The notes under the pieces: generated by a model
The model's input: the letters and a program-made list of their open reading frames with translations, nothing else
Told to the model about the DNA's origin: nothing
Databases searched by the model: none
Position numbers and translations under genes: made by a program
Assembly (NCBI RefSeq): GCF_030403505.1
Contig: NZ_JAUEMJ010000001.1
Span: 1,076,606 to 1,140,605, forward strand
DNA from: Glycomyces tritici
GTDB lineage: Bacteria; Actinomycetota; Actinomycetes; Mycobacteriales; Micromonosporaceae
Direction: 5' to 3'
Length of the DNA stretch: 64,000 bases
Part shown: positions 1-8,764 of the stretch, piece by piece
Numbering within the stretch: the stretch's first letter is position 1
How the letters are laid out: every line of letters begins with the position of its first letter

Positions 1-7
1 CGGCCGC

Positions 8-745
8 ATGCATCGATTCGAGGGCAAGACCGCCGTCGTCACCGGCGGCGCCAAAGGCATCGGGGCGGCCACCGCGCAGCGCCTCGCGAGCGAGGGCGCG
101 GTCGTGTACCTCGCCGACATCGACCGCGAGCAGGGCGAGCAGACCGCCGCCGACCTCGGCCCGAACGTCCACTTCGTCCAATGCGACGTGGCGCGGGCCG
201 CCGACTGGGCGGCGCTCGCCGCCCAGATCGAAGGCGCCCAGGGGAACGTCGACGTGCTCGTCTCCAACGCGTACGCGATCCGCTTCGGTGCGGCGCACGA
301 ACTCGGCGAGGACGACTGGGACCGGGTCCTCGACGTGACCCTCAAAGCCCTGTACCTCGGCGTCAAAGCCCTCGCACCGCTCCTGCCCGAGGCCGGCGGC
401 GCGGTCGTCGCCGTCTCCTCCGTGCACGCCCACGCGTCCTTCCCCGGATTCGCCGCCTACGCCGCCGCGAAAGGCGGCGTCAGCGCGCTCGCGCGGCAGC
501 TCGCCATCGAGTACGCCCCCGCCGTGCGCGTCAACACCGTCGTGCCCGGCCCCATCCTCACGCCCCAGTGGGACCCCGTCCCGGCCGAAGGCATCGCCGA
601 CGAGACCGGACGGACCCTCCTGGGGCGCATGGGCGGCGCCGAAGAAGTCGCCGCCGCCATCGCCTTCCTCGCCTCCGACGAGGCCGGCTTCATCACCGGC
701 GCCGAACTGCCCGTCGACGGCGGCTGGCTCATCCGGCACCGCTGA
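8..745 (+). CDS. SDR family oxidoreductase
   Basis: A 245-residue classical short-chain dehydrogenase/reductase, a cytoplasmic NAD(P)-dependent oxidoreductase. The nucleotide-binding motif TGGAKGIG is at residues 12-19. The catalytic pair is Tyr151 and Lys155 (YAAAK), with Ser137/138 ahead of it, and the C-terminus has the usual ITGAELPVDGG segment. SNAYA replaces the common NNAG. It ends 28 nt before a galactonate dehydratase on the same strand, so the two probably form an operon for sugar or sugar-acid oxidation. The substrate cannot be read from the sequence. Only seven bases precede the ATG, so the ribosome binding site lies outside the window. Confidence 0.9.
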   Translation: MHRFEGKTAVVTGGAKGIGAATAQRLASEGAVVYLADIDREQGEQTAADLGPNVHFVQCDVARAADWAALAAQIEGAQGNVDVLVSNAYAIRFGAAHELGEDDWDRVLDVTLKALYLGVKALAPLLPEAGGAVVAVSSVHAHASFPGFAAYAAAKGGVSALARQLAIEYAPAVRVNTVVPGPILTPQWDPVPAEGIADETGRTLLGRMGGAEEVAAAIAFLASDEAGFITGAELPVDGGWLIRHR

Positions 746-773
746 CCCACCTCCACAAGAGATAGAGGCTCCC

Positions 774-1919
774 TTGAACATCGCCAGAATCGAGACCTTC
801 TTCGTCCGGCCCCGGTGGCTCTTCGTGCGCGTCGAGACCGACGACGGCCTGGTCGGCTGGGGCGAGCCGATCGTCGAGGGCCGCGCCGAAGCGGTCGCGA
901 GCGTCGTCGAAGCGCTCGCCGACCGGCTGATCGGCGCCGACGCCTCCCGCATCGAGGACCACTGGCAGGTCATGACCAAGGGCGGCTTCTACCGGGGCGG
1001 GCCCGTGCTCTCCAGCGCCGTCGCCGGGATCGACCAGGCCCTGTGGGACCTCAAGGGCAAGTCCCTGGGCGTCCCGGTGTACGAGCTGCTCGGCGGCGCG
1101 GTGCGCGACAAGGCCCGCGTCTACACGTGGATCGGCGGCGACTCCGCCGAAGCCCTCGCCGACGACGCCCTGCGCGCCAAGGCGAACGGCTTCGACGCCG
1201 TCAAGTGCAACGCCGCGGCCCAGCTCGGCCGCATCGAGACCGCCGCGCAGGTCCACCGGATCGTCGACCAGTTCACCGAGCTGCGCGCCGCCGTCGGCGA
1301 CGAGATGGACTTCGCGATCGACTTCCACGGCCGCTTCTCCACCGCGATGGCCCGCCGCGTCCTGCCCCTCCTCGAACCGCTGTTCCCGCTGTTCGTCGAG
1401 GAGACGGTGCTGCCGGAGTTCTCGCGCGACCTCGCCCGGATCACCGCGAGCACCTCGATCCCGATCGCCACCGGCGAGCGCCTGTACTCGCGCTGGGACT
1501 ACCGCGACGTGCTCAGCACGGGCATCGCGGTCGCGCAGCCGGACCTCTCGCACGCGGGCGGCATCTCCGAGGTGCGCCGCATCGCCGCCATGGCCGAGGC
1601 GTACGACGTGGCCTTGGCCCCGCACTGCCCGCTGGGGCCGATCGCGCTCGCCGCGAGCCTCCAGGTCGACTTCGCGTCCCCGAACTTCCTGATCCAGGAG
1701 CAGAGCCTCGGCATCCACTACAACGCGGGCAACGACCTGCTCGACTACCTGGTCGACCCGGCGGTCTTCGCGTTCACCGACGGGCACGTCGCGCGCCCGA
1801 CCGGCCCCGGCCTGGGCATCGACGTCGACGAGGCGGCGGTCCGCAAGGCCGCCGAGGACCCCCACCGCTGGCGCAACGAGATCTGGCGCCTGAAGGACGG
1901 CTCCTTCGCAGAGTGGTGA
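774..1919 (+). CDS. dgoD: D-galactonate dehydratase (enolase superfamily)
   Basis: A 381-residue mandelate racemase/muconate lactonizing enzyme protein that closely follows DgoD, which converts D-galactonate to 2-dehydro-3-deoxy-D-galactonate. Metal ligands and acid-base residues match: Asp183 and His185 in DFHGR, Glu209/210 in VEET, Glu235 in TGE and the histidine of APHCPLGP near 284. The C-terminal EQSLGIHYN block is also DgoD-like. I chose the TTG start because it gives the expected N-terminus (MNIARIETFFVRPRW). The upstream SDR may act on the same pathway. Dehydratases of this subgroup can accept other sugar acids, so the exact substrate is an inference from overall similarity. Confidence 0.88.
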   Translation: MNIARIETFFVRPRWLFVRVETDDGLVGWGEPIVEGRAEAVASVVEALADRLIGADASRIEDHWQVMTKGGFYRGGPVLSSAVAGIDQALWDLKGKSLGVPVYELLGGAVRDKARVYTWIGGDSAEALADDALRAKANGFDAVKCNAAAQLGRIETAAQVHRIVDQFTELRAAVGDEMDFAIDFHGRFSTAMARRVLPLLEPLFPLFVEETVLPEFSRDLARITASTSIPIATGERLYSRWDYRDVLSTGIAVAQPDLSHAGGISEVRRIAAMAEAYDVALAPHCPLGPIALAASLQVDFASPNFLIQEQSLGIHYNAGNDLLDYLVDPAVFAFTDGHVARPTGPGLGIDVDEAAVRKAAEDPHRWRNEIWRLKDGSFAEW

Positions 1920-1937
1920 TCGGCTGAGCGGTACCGG

Positions 1938-2480
1938 TCAGCTCGCCAGCAGGCCGAGCACCGAACCGTCGGCGAAGGCGATCCGGTGGTAGTCGGCCTT
2001 GCGGCAGTTGTGCGGCTGCTCCCGTTGCACGCCTTGATAGGAGGCGTGCTGCGCGGGGAACTCCACGACCGGCTCGCAGGCCATCGGGTAGACCGGCAGC
2101 TCCTCCTTCTTCGTCAGGAAGCGGCCCAGATCGACCAGGCCGTCCCCGAACGTGGGCTTCTTCAGGCTCGGATCCGCCGGGACGAGCCGGAAAGCGGTGA
2201 AGCGGCGGTCGGTGAGGAGGTACCCGCCGGCCTCACCGGCCAGGAAGTCGGCGATCCGGACCGCCGTGCCGGCCGGGTCGGCGCTGGCGACGACCATGCC
2301 GACCCGCGGCTTGCCGCCCTCCTCCCCCGTCCGCTTCGGCACGCCGGGGCGGCCGGGCACCGCGAAGGCGGCGCTGCGAGGCTGGTCCGCCGCGCCGTAG
2401 ACGACGAACCGCTCGCCGTCGTACGTCGCGGTGAGCAGGGGGACCAGGTCCCGTCCGACGATGAAATCCCGGTACCGCAT
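1938..2480 (-). CDS. hypothetical protein
   Basis: I do not recognise this 180-residue protein. The ATG start is well supported by GAGGAG five bases upstream on the minus strand. It has no signal peptide and no membrane segment, and reads as a compact soluble protein with mixed beta strands (LLTATYDGERFVVYG, VGMVVASADPAG, YLLTDRRFTAFRLV). It converges on dgoD with only 18 bases between the two stop codons. The beta-rich, ligand-binding-like pattern is an impression, not a domain assignment. Confidence 0.75.
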   Translation of the reverse strand: MRYRDFIVGRDLVPLLTATYDGERFVVYGAADQPRSAAFAVPGRPGVPKRTGEEGGKPRVGMVVASADPAGTAVRIADFLAGEAGGYLLTDRRFTAFRLVPADPSLKKPTFGDGLVDLGRFLTKKEELPVYPMACEPVVEFPAQHASYQGVQREQPHNCRKADYHRIAFADGSVLGLLAS

Positions 2481-2632
2481 CTGGGCTCCTCACTGGCTCG
2501 GCCGTCCCTTGCGCTCGGGGGCAAGGGGTTTCGCGCGGCCCACGATAGCCGGATCCGGCCAGTCGAAACGGTGCGGCGCTCGCCGGGACCGCGGCGTGCA
2601 TCGTCGAGGGCAGGCACCCCACCGCACACGAA

Positions 2633-2663
2633 GGGGCTCGCGCCGCAGTGCGGCGCGAGCCCC
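2633..2663 (-). terminator. terminator of the subtilase gene
   Basis: A perfect 14-bp stem (2633-2646 with 2650-2663) encloses a 3-nt loop. It lies just past the stop of the minus-strand subtilase. There is only a weak T-rich run after it, as is usual in high-GC actinomycetes. Confidence 0.6.
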
Positions 2664-2679
2664 TCGGCTTTCAGCCAGG

Positions 2680-5394
2680 TCAGGCGTCGGCCTCCAGTGC
2701 GAAGTCGGCGGCGACTACGGCGTCGGCCTCCACTTCGGCCTCGGCGGTGCCGGTGGTCCAGCCTTCAAGGCCCGCTTCGAGACTCGCCGGGCCGGCGTCG
2801 GTGAAGAGGACGTAGGAGCCGTCCGCTTCGGTGGTGGCGGCCCGGCCGGTGGCGGGGTCGGTGACGACCGCGCCCTCGATCGGGTCGCCCGTGGCCGCGT
2901 CGGTGACGGTGCCGCGCACGAGGCCGCCTTCGAGTTCGCCGCAGCCGATGCGGACGTTGTCGACCATCCACCAGTAGGCCCACGTGTCGTTGTCGTTGAA
3001 GTGGAACTTCAGCTGCACGGCGGTCTGGTCGGCCCAGGCGGCGAGGTCGACGGACTCGACCGTGGCCTCCAGGTCCTCATTGGAGTACCAGATCTGCTCC
3101 CAGGTCGCGCCGCCGTCCACGGAGAGCAGCACTTCCGCTTCGGAGCCGATCAGGCCGTCCACGAAGAAGCTCGCGAACGACAGGGTCGGGTCCTCGGCGG
3201 CGCTCAGGTCGAACGCCGGGGTGATGAGGTCGGTGTCGACCTGGTGGTCCGGGTCGGCCGCATCGGAGTTCGCCTCCGCGAAGCCGCCCGAGCCCGGCGT
3301 CCGGTTGCCGTACCCGAACGGGTCGTCGAAGACCCAGCCGGCGGTCTCGCCGCGGTCCACGACCTCCCAGCCCGCAGGCAGCGCCCGCGACTCGAAGCCC
3401 TCGTCGAGCACGTCGGACCCGTAGCCGGGGGCGAGGCACCCGGGCAGGACCGGCACCTCGACCAGGCCCGCGTCCGCCGGATCCACTTGGACCACTTCGT
3501 AACCGGGGTAGGCGGTCTCGACGGTGAGCGGCCAGTCGCCCTCGGCCGGGACCTCCATGCTGAACGCGCCGGTGAACGGGTCGGTCTGGGCGACCACCTC
3601 GTCGCCCGCGGTCGACACGGTGGCGTCGAGCGCCCACCCGTGCCCGCCGCCGTCGACCACGGTGCCCTCGACGACCTGCGTCGCCTCCTTCTGCAGTTCG
3701 GCGTCGAAGACGGCCTCGCCGTTGTTCTTGATGCGCACGGAGCCGGTGACGGTGCCGTACAGGAACTTCGAGACCGTCACGTGGTAGCGCCCGGCCGGGA
3801 TGCGCGCGAAGTCGTAGACGCCGTCGGCGTTCGTGGCGGCCTCGCGGACCACCGCGCCCTCGAACACGAGGCGGACGCCCGCGACGGGCTCGCCGTCCTG
3901 GTCGGTGACCTGGCCCGAGAGCGACCCGAACTTGCCCGCGGGGGCCTCGTCCACGGCGTCCTCGACGTTCACACGGCCGTGCCCGTAGACGTTGTTGGCC
4001 TCCTTGTCGCCCGTGCACTGGTCGTCCGCGGTGTCGACGGCGGTGCCCGTGAGCGTCTCGTAGACCGCCTCGTAATCGCCTTCCAGCGACGGCGAGGCCG
4101 ACATGAGCAGCGCGATCGTGCCCACCACATGCGGTGTGGCCATCGAGGTCCCGTCGCCGAGCCCGTACTCGTCGCCCGGGAGCGAGGAGCGGATGCCCAC
4201 GCCCGGGGCCGAGAGGTCGGGCTTCAGCACGCCGTTCAACCCGTGGCCGCGCGAGGAGAACTCGGCGATCTCGTGGTTCTCGTCGTAAGCGCCCACGGCG
4301 ATCACGTTCTCGTACACGCCGGGGGTGCTCATCGTCAGGCACGCCGGGCCGTTGTTGCCCGCCGCGAACACCGGGATGATGCCCGAGGCGTGCCACAGGT
4401 CCACGACCTCGGCGTAGATCGGGTCGTAGCCCGGGATGGTCGAGCCCCACGAGTTGTTGACCACGTGCGGGGCCTTCAGCGGGTCGGGGTTGCGGCCCTC
4501 CGAGTCGGTGGGCGCGGCGAGCCACTGCCCGGCCAGGATCAGCGTCTCGATGTCGGGGCAGCAGCCGTTGACGGCGATCCACTCCGCACCGGGGGCGACG
4601 CCGATGCCCTCGGACCCGACCATGGTGCCCATCGTGTGGGTGCCGTGGCCGTCGTCGTCGCAGGGCGCGTCGCCCTCGCAGACGTCCTGGATGTCGTAGA
4701 AGTTGTAGTCGTGCGTGAAAGTCCCGTCGCCGTTGTTGCCGCGGTACTGGTCCACGAGCGCCGGGTGGTCGTACTGGACGCCGGAGTCGATGCTGGCCAC
4801 GACGATGCCCTCGCCGGTGAAGCCCTGCTCCCACACGTCGGGCGCGCCCACGTCCTCGACGCCCCATTCGACGGCGGCCTCCTTGACCGCGTCCCAGGTC
4901 TGGAAGTCGTTCTCGGGCTTGTCGTCGGGGGCGATCGGCTCGATCATCGAGTAGTCGGGCGCGGCCACGACCGCCTCGACCTCGTCGAACGCGACCAGGT
5001 CGGCGAGCAGGCCGGCGTCGCCGACGACCTTCACCGTGGAAGCGCCCCAATAGGATTCGTAGTCGGCGCCGGCCTCGTCGAGCGCGGCGATCACGCCCGC
5101 CTGCGAAGTCTCGGCGTACTCCTTGGCGGCCTCGACCGCCGCGGCGCCCTTGGCCTCCTTGGTGTCCGCGGCGAGCGCGGTGCTGTAGTCGGGCGATCCG
5201 GCGAAGAGGAGCCACAGCTCCGCGTCGCCCTGGTCGTCGATCTCCTCGAGCAGTTCGGGGGCGACCTTCTCCTCGATGAGGATCTCGGTCTCCGATTCCT
5301 GGGCGGCGGCGCCGGTGGCGACCGCGGCCGGGACGAGCGCGCCGGCGAAGGCGGCGGCGAGAATGCGGCGTGAACGCCGCTGTGCAACTGTCAC
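2680..5394 (-). CDS. secreted S8 subtilisin-like protease with C-terminal accessory domains
   Basis: A 904-residue exported serine peptidase. The GTG start at 5394 has AAGGAG five bases upstream and is followed by a signal peptide (RRSRR, hydrophobic stretch, Ala-rich cleavage area near residue 30). The propeptide region runs to about residue 180. The catalytic triad is Asp203 (SIDSGVQYDHP), His250 (DGHGTHTMG) and Ser417 (GTSMATPHVVG), with oxyanion Asn347 (AAGNNGP). After the catalytic domain come a carboxypeptidase-regulatory-like beta domain (about 495-570), a second beta segment, a jelly-roll choice-of-anchor-J-like domain (about 660-815, FASFFVDG to WWMVDNVRIGC) and a final carboxypeptidase-regulatory-like domain. 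This is bacillopeptidase-F-like architecture. It probably degrades extracellular protein. Nothing nearby suggests a dedicated partner. Confidence 0.93.
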   Translation of the reverse strand: MTVAQRRSRRILAAAFAGALVPAAVATGAAAQESETEILIEEKVAPELLEEIDDQGDAELWLLFAGSPDYSTALAADTKEAKGAAAVEAAKEYAETSQAGVIAALDEAGADYESYWGASTVKVVGDAGLLADLVAFDEVEAVVAAPDYSMIEPIAPDDKPENDFQTWDAVKEAAVEWGVEDVGAPDVWEQGFTGEGIVVASIDSGVQYDHPALVDQYRGNNGDGTFTHDYNFYDIQDVCEGDAPCDDDGHGTHTMGTMVGSEGIGVAPGAEWIAVNGCCPDIETLILAGQWLAAPTDSEGRNPDPLKAPHVVNNSWGSTIPGYDPIYAEVVDLWHASGIIPVFAAGNNGPACLTMSTPGVYENVIAVGAYDENHEIAEFSSRGHGLNGVLKPDLSAPGVGIRSSLPGDEYGLGDGTSMATPHVVGTIALLMSASPSLEGDYEAVYETLTGTAVDTADDQCTGDKEANNVYGHGRVNVEDAVDEAPAGKFGSLSGQVTDQDGEPVAGVRLVFEGAVVREAATNADGVYDFARIPAGRYHVTVSKFLYGTVTGSVRIKNNGEAVFDAELQKEATQVVEGTVVDGGGHGWALDATVSTAGDEVVAQTDPFTGAFSMEVPAEGDWPLTVETAYPGYEVVQVDPADAGLVEVPVLPGCLAPGYGSDVLDEGFESRALPAGWEVVDRGETAGWVFDDPFGYGNRTPGSGGFAEANSDAADPDHQVDTDLITPAFDLSAAEDPTLSFASFFVDGLIGSEAEVLLSVDGGATWEQIWYSNEDLEATVESVDLAAWADQTAVQLKFHFNDNDTWAYWWMVDNVRIGCGELEGGLVRGTVTDAATGDPIEGAVVTDPATGRAATTEADGSYVLFTDAGPASLEAGLEGWTTGTAEAEVEADAVVAADFALEADA

Positions 5395-5610
5395 GAACTC
5401 TCCTTGCTGGGGGTGGCCTCGCGGTGCCGGCCGCGAGACCGGGGGTGGTCTCCGAGAGGCAGGAATTTGGTGACTATGGACAGGTTCGCTGGGGTAGCTC
5501 CACATTGGCGACCCCAAATTCGGTACGCCCTGAAGGACCGGGACGGTTGCATGCGTCACGTTTTAGGCACTGGAAATTCTTGGCGACTCTGGTTTCAGGG
5601 CAAGGAAAAG

Positions 5611-5635
5611 CCCCGGACCATCGTGCGGTCCGGGG
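5611..5635 (-). terminator. Rho-independent terminator of the Gly/Asp-rich membrane protein gene
   Basis: A perfect 9-bp GC stem (5611-5619 with 5627-5635) has a 7-nt loop. Read on the minus strand it is followed by CTTTTCC. It sits 25 bases past the stop of the gene ending at 5660 and before the subtilase start, so it should insulate the two. Confidence 0.7.
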
Positions 5636-5659
5636 CCGGTGAAGCCAGGTCAGCGCGTA

Positions 5660-6427
5660 CTAGAACCCGCCGAAGTCGCCTCCGCCGCCGAAGTCACCGC
5701 CACCGAAGTCGCCACCGCCGCCGGCGTCGCCACCGGCATCGCCGCCCGCGTCCCCGCCGTCAGAACCGGCGTCACCGCCGTCGCCACCCGAATCGCCGCT
5801 GTCGGCGCCTTCGACCGCGCCCATCGCGTAAGCGGGGGCGATCATCGCGTCGAAGACCATCATGCCGACGAACACGCCCGCCGCGCCCGCCAGCGCCGGC
5901 TGCCACCACGGGGTGTTGTACCAGCCCGCGGGCACGGGGCGGCCTTCGACGCGGCCGCCCGGGTAGTAGTGGCGGTTCTCGTCGCTGGGGTCGGGCGAGC
6001 CGGAGTAGGTGCGGCCCTCGACCTCGGCGCTGACCGGTTCGGTGAGTGCGCCGGTGCGGCGTTTGCCGACGAGGGTGGGGACTTCGGGGCCGGGGTCCAT
6101 GTCCATCGCGGTGCGGGCGGCCCGCACGTAGAGCAGGCCTTCGATTGAGGTCTCGGCGACGAGCCGGTACTGGTTGATGGTGCGCGCCGATTCGAGCTGG
6201 GAGCCCGCGGCGGTGTAGCGCTCGCCGGCGTCGGCGAGGGCCTGGCCCGCGGGGAGGTTGTCGCCTGGGGCGACGAGGTTCATGGTCTGGCCGCCGAGGC
6301 GCTCGTAGAGGCGCCGGGCCTCGGCCTCGGCGTCCGCGAGTTCGGCTTGCGCTCGCTTCTTGTTGGATTGCACCACGAAGAAGATGACGAGTACCGCAAC
6401 TACCAGCAGGGTCAACCACAGCTCCAT
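5660..6427 (-). CDS. single-pass membrane protein with Gly/Asp/Phe repeat tail
   Basis: 255 residues of unrecognised family. Residues 2-20 form a transmembrane helix, followed by a helical region (KRAQAELADAEAEARRLYERL) and a middle domain ending in a second hydrophobic stretch (ALAGAAGVFVGMMVFDAMIA). The last 50 residues are a low-complexity Gly/Asp tail that ends in repeated GGDFGGG units. Similar GDFGGG tails occur in other bacterial membrane proteins of uncertain role, so I give no function. The gene diverges from rmuC. A TACAGT -10 box lies six bases before the ATG, suggesting a leaderless mRNA. Confidence 0.8.
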   Translation of the reverse strand: MELWLTLLVVAVLVIFFVVQSNKKRAQAELADAEAEARRLYERLGGQTMNLVAPGDNLPAGQALADAGERYTAAGSQLESARTINQYRLVAETSIEGLLYVRAARTAMDMDPGPEVPTLVGKRRTGALTEPVSAEVEGRTYSGSPDPSDENRHYYPGGRVEGRPVPAGWYNTPWWQPALAGAAGVFVGMMVFDAMIAPAYAMGAVEGADSGDSGGDGGDAGSDGGDAGGDAGGDAGGGGDFGGGDFGGGGDFGGF

Positions 6428-6433
6428 GTACCG

Positions 6434-6439
6434 ACTGTA
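6434..6439 (-). promoter_or_regulatory. -10 box, leaderless promoter for gene 5660-6427
   Basis: TACAGT on the minus strand sits exactly six bases upstream of the ATG at 6427, the spacing expected if transcription starts at the start codon. No Shine-Dalgarno sequence is present. Confidence 0.45.
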
Positions 6440-6455
6440 CCCGTGGTCACCACCC

Positions 6456-6461
6456 TAGACT
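6456..6461 (+). promoter_or_regulatory. -10 box, leaderless promoter for rmuC
   Basis: TAGACT lies seven bases before the rmuC ATG at 6469 and no ribosome binding site is visible. It is divergent from the -10 box at 6434-6439. Confidence 0.45.
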
Positions 6462-6468
6462 GGCCCGT

Positions 6469-7608
6469 ATGACGTGGGTCCTATTGGCGGTGGTGTGCCT
6501 GGCGGCGGGCGGTTTCGGCGGCTGGTTCGCGGGGCGGTCGCGCCAGAGCGCGGAGTTGGCGGCGGCGACGGCGCGGCTGGAGGCGGCGGCGGACAACGAG
6601 CAGCGGCTCGAGTCGACGTTGAAGGCGGTCGCGTACGAGGCGACGGACCACTCGCGGCAGGCGGTGGGGCAGGTGCTGGCGCCGATCGCGGAGACGTTGG
6701 CGCGGTACGAGACGCGGCTCGGCGATGTGGAGCGGGCTCGGGTGGACGCGTACGCGCAGTTGCGGATTCAGCTCTCGGGGGTCGCGGAGACCTCGGAGGA
6801 TCTGCGGGAGCAGACGGGGCGGCTGCTGGGGGCGCTGCGGTCGCCGCAGGTGCGCGGCCAGTGGGGCGAAGTGCAATTGCGGCGGATCGTGGAGGCGGCG
6901 GGGATGGTCGAGCACTGCGACTTCTCCGAGCAGCTTTCGGGTGTGGTGGACGGGCGCGGGGTGCGGCCTGACCTGGTGGTGCGGTTGTCGGGCGGGCGGA
7001 CCCTGGTGGTGGATGCGAAGGCGCCGCTCCAGTCGTATCTGCAGGCGCTGGAGTCGGAGGACGAGGCGGGGCGGGACCAGTTGCTGCGGATGCACGCGAA
7101 GCATCTGCGGCGGCATGTGGAGTCGTTGGCGGGCAAGGAGTACTGGCGGGCGTTCGAGGACACGCCGGAGATGGTGGTGCTGTTCGTGCCGGCGGATGCG
7201 TTCTTGGACGCGGCGCTGCGGGGCGATCCGGCGCTGCTGGAGGACTCGTTCGCGCGGGGTGTGGTGATCGCGTCGCCGACGACGCTGATGGCGCTGCTGC
7301 GGACGGTGGCGCACACGTGGCGGCAGGAGGCGCTGGCGTTGCACGCCAAGGAGGTGCACAAGCTGGGGCGGGAGTTGCATGAGCGGCTCGGTGCGGTGGC
7401 GGGGCATTTCTCGCGGCTGGGGTCGTCGCTGGAGGCGGCGGTGGGGTCGTACAACGCGGCGGTGGCGAGTGTGGAGTCGCGGCTGCTGGTGACGGCGCGG
7501 CGGTTCACCGAGCTGGAGGTCGCGGGCGAGGCGCCGGAGTCGCCGGCGCCGGTGATCACGCCGACGCGCAAGCCGACTTGGGATGCGGCTGAGGACGTGC
7601 GCCCTTAG
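6469..7608 (+). CDS. rmuC: DNA recombination protein RmuC
   Basis: A 379-residue RmuC homologue. It begins with an N-terminal membrane anchor (LLAVVCLAAGGFGGWFAG), then a long coiled coil (about 25-120), then the PD-(D/E)XK-like core with GQWGEVQLRRIVEAAGM, RPDLVVRLSGG and VVDAKAPLQSYLQAL. RmuC limits inversions at short inverted repeats in E. coli and is thought to act as a nuclease on aberrant DNA structures. That role is family knowledge, not shown here. The length is somewhat shorter than the E. coli protein. It is transcribed toward ispH, which is on the opposite strand. Confidence 0.92.
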   Translation: MTWVLLAVVCLAAGGFGGWFAGRSRQSAELAAATARLEAAADNEQRLESTLKAVAYEATDHSRQAVGQVLAPIAETLARYETRLGDVERARVDAYAQLRIQLSGVAETSEDLREQTGRLLGALRSPQVRGQWGEVQLRRIVEAAGMVEHCDFSEQLSGVVDGRGVRPDLVVRLSGGRTLVVDAKAPLQSYLQALESEDEAGRDQLLRMHAKHLRRHVESLAGKEYWRAFEDTPEMVVLFVPADAFLDAALRGDPALLEDSFARGVVIASPTTLMALLRTVAHTWRQEALALHAKEVHKLGRELHERLGAVAGHFSRLGSSLEAAVGSYNAAVASVESRLLVTARRFTELEVAGEAPESPAPVITPTRKPTWDAAEDVRP

Positions 7609-7745
7609 TGCCGTTCACGGAGGCGGGCAGTCCCCCGCCCTCCCAGGGGGGCGACCCCGGTTCAAGTCTGCCGCGCGGGTCCGACAAGAACCCGCCGTTC
7701 TTACCGTCGTTAACGAATGTGTCACCCGAAAGGGGTCGTCGGCGT

Positions 7746-8708
7746 TCAGAGGCGGCCGGCGGCCTTGAGGTCCTTGGCGAGTTCGCGCGGGAGGGAGAAG
7801 GCGATCTTCTCGGTCACCGGCTCGAACTCCTCCACATTCGTGAAGCCGCGTTCGGCCAGGTGCGCGAGTACGTCCTGCACCAGGTTGTCCGGCACCGAGG
7901 CCCCCGAGGAGAGGCCCACAGTGGACGCTCCTTCGAGCCAGGCCTCGTCGATCTCGTGCGCGAAGTCGATCAGGTGCCCGGTCGTCGCGCCGTGCTGCAC
8001 CGCGACCTCGACCAGCCGCACCGAGTTCGAGGAGTTCTTCGAGCCGACCACGAGCATCACGTCGCATTCGTCCGCGATGTCCTTGACGACCTGCTGGCGG
8101 TTCTGGGTCGCGTAGCAGATGTCGTCGCTCGGCGGGCTCTGGAGCATCGGCAGGCGCTTCTTGAGGCGGTCGACCGTCTCCATGGTCTCGTCGACCGAGA
8201 GCGTCGTCTGCGAGAGCCACACGACCTTCGCGGGGTCGCGCACGGTGACCTGGTCGACCGAGTCGGGGCCGTCCACGAGCTGGATGTGGTCGGGCGCCTC
8301 GCCGGAGGTCCCGATGACCTCTTCATGGCCCTCGTGGCCGATGAGCAGGATGTCGAAGTCCTCCTCGGCGTACCGCACGGCCTCCTTGTGCACCTTCGTC
8401 ACCAGCGGGCAGGTCGCGTCGATCGCCTTCAGGCCGCGCTCGGCCGCCTGGTCGTGGACCTCGGGCGCCACGCCGTGCGCCGAGAAGACCACCACCGAGC
8501 CCGGCGGCACCTCCTCGTTCTCCTCCACGAACACCGCGCCCTTGCCGGCGAGGGTCTCCACCACATGCCGGTTGTGCACGATCTCCTTGCGCACGTAGAC
8601 GGGAGCGCCGTAGAGCTCCAGCGCCTTCTCGACGGTCACCACGGCCCGGTCCACGCCCGCGCAGTACCCGCGCGGCTTGGCCAACAACACTCGCTTCGGG
8701 TCTGCCAC
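7746..8708 (-). CDS. ispH: 4-hydroxy-3-methylbut-2-enyl diphosphate reductase
   Basis: IspH (LytB), 320 residues, the last enzyme of the MEP isoprenoid pathway. It reduces HMBPP to isopentenyl and dimethylallyl diphosphate with a 4Fe-4S cluster. The three cluster cysteines are Cys16 (RGYCAG), Cys100 (DATCPLV) and Cys198 (ICYAT). Conserved substrate-binding segments are [19 protein letters not shown] and SKNSSNS. The gene starts at GTG with a TACCAT -10 box six bases upstream and no Shine-Dalgarno, so it is probably leaderless. It diverges from xseA, the usual arrangement in actinobacteria. Confidence 0.97.
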   Translation of the reverse strand: MADPKRVLLAKPRGYCAGVDRAVVTVEKALELYGAPVYVRKEIVHNRHVVETLAGKGAVFVEENEEVPPGSVVVFSAHGVAPEVHDQAAERGLKAIDATCPLVTKVHKEAVRYAEEDFDILLIGHEGHEEVIGTSGEAPDHIQLVDGPDSVDQVTVRDPAKVVWLSQTTLSVDETMETVDRLKKRLPMLQSPPSDDICYATQNRQQVVKDIADECDVMLVVGSKNSSNSVRLVEVAVQHGATTGHLIDFAHEIDEAWLEGASTVGLSSGASVPDNLVQDVLAHLAERGFTNVEEFEPVTEKIAFSLPRELAKDLKAAGRL

Positions 8709-8714
8709 GCCTCG

Positions 8715-8720
8715 ATGGTA
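8715..8720 (-). promoter_or_regulatory. -10 box, leaderless promoter for ispH
   Basis: TACCAT on the minus strand is followed by six bases and then the GTG at 8708. The spacing supports transcription starting at the start codon. Confidence 0.45.
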
Positions 8721-8752
8721 TCCGGCCGCCCGGTTTCGTCACACCCTGCAGT

Positions 8753-8758
8753 TAGTCT
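8753..8758 (+). promoter_or_regulatory. -10 box, leaderless promoter for xseA
   Basis: TAGTCT is followed by six bases and then the GTG at 8765. No ribosome binding site is visible, so the spacing decides the start. Confidence 0.5.
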
Positions 8759-8764
8759 GGCCAC

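Noticed and set aside
2431..5373. Long open frame (about 980 codons) antisense to the subtilase gene
   Set aside because: It is a high-GC shadow frame. Its Gly/Val/Arg-rich translation has no domain, while the opposite strand has a complete catalytic triad and signal peptide.
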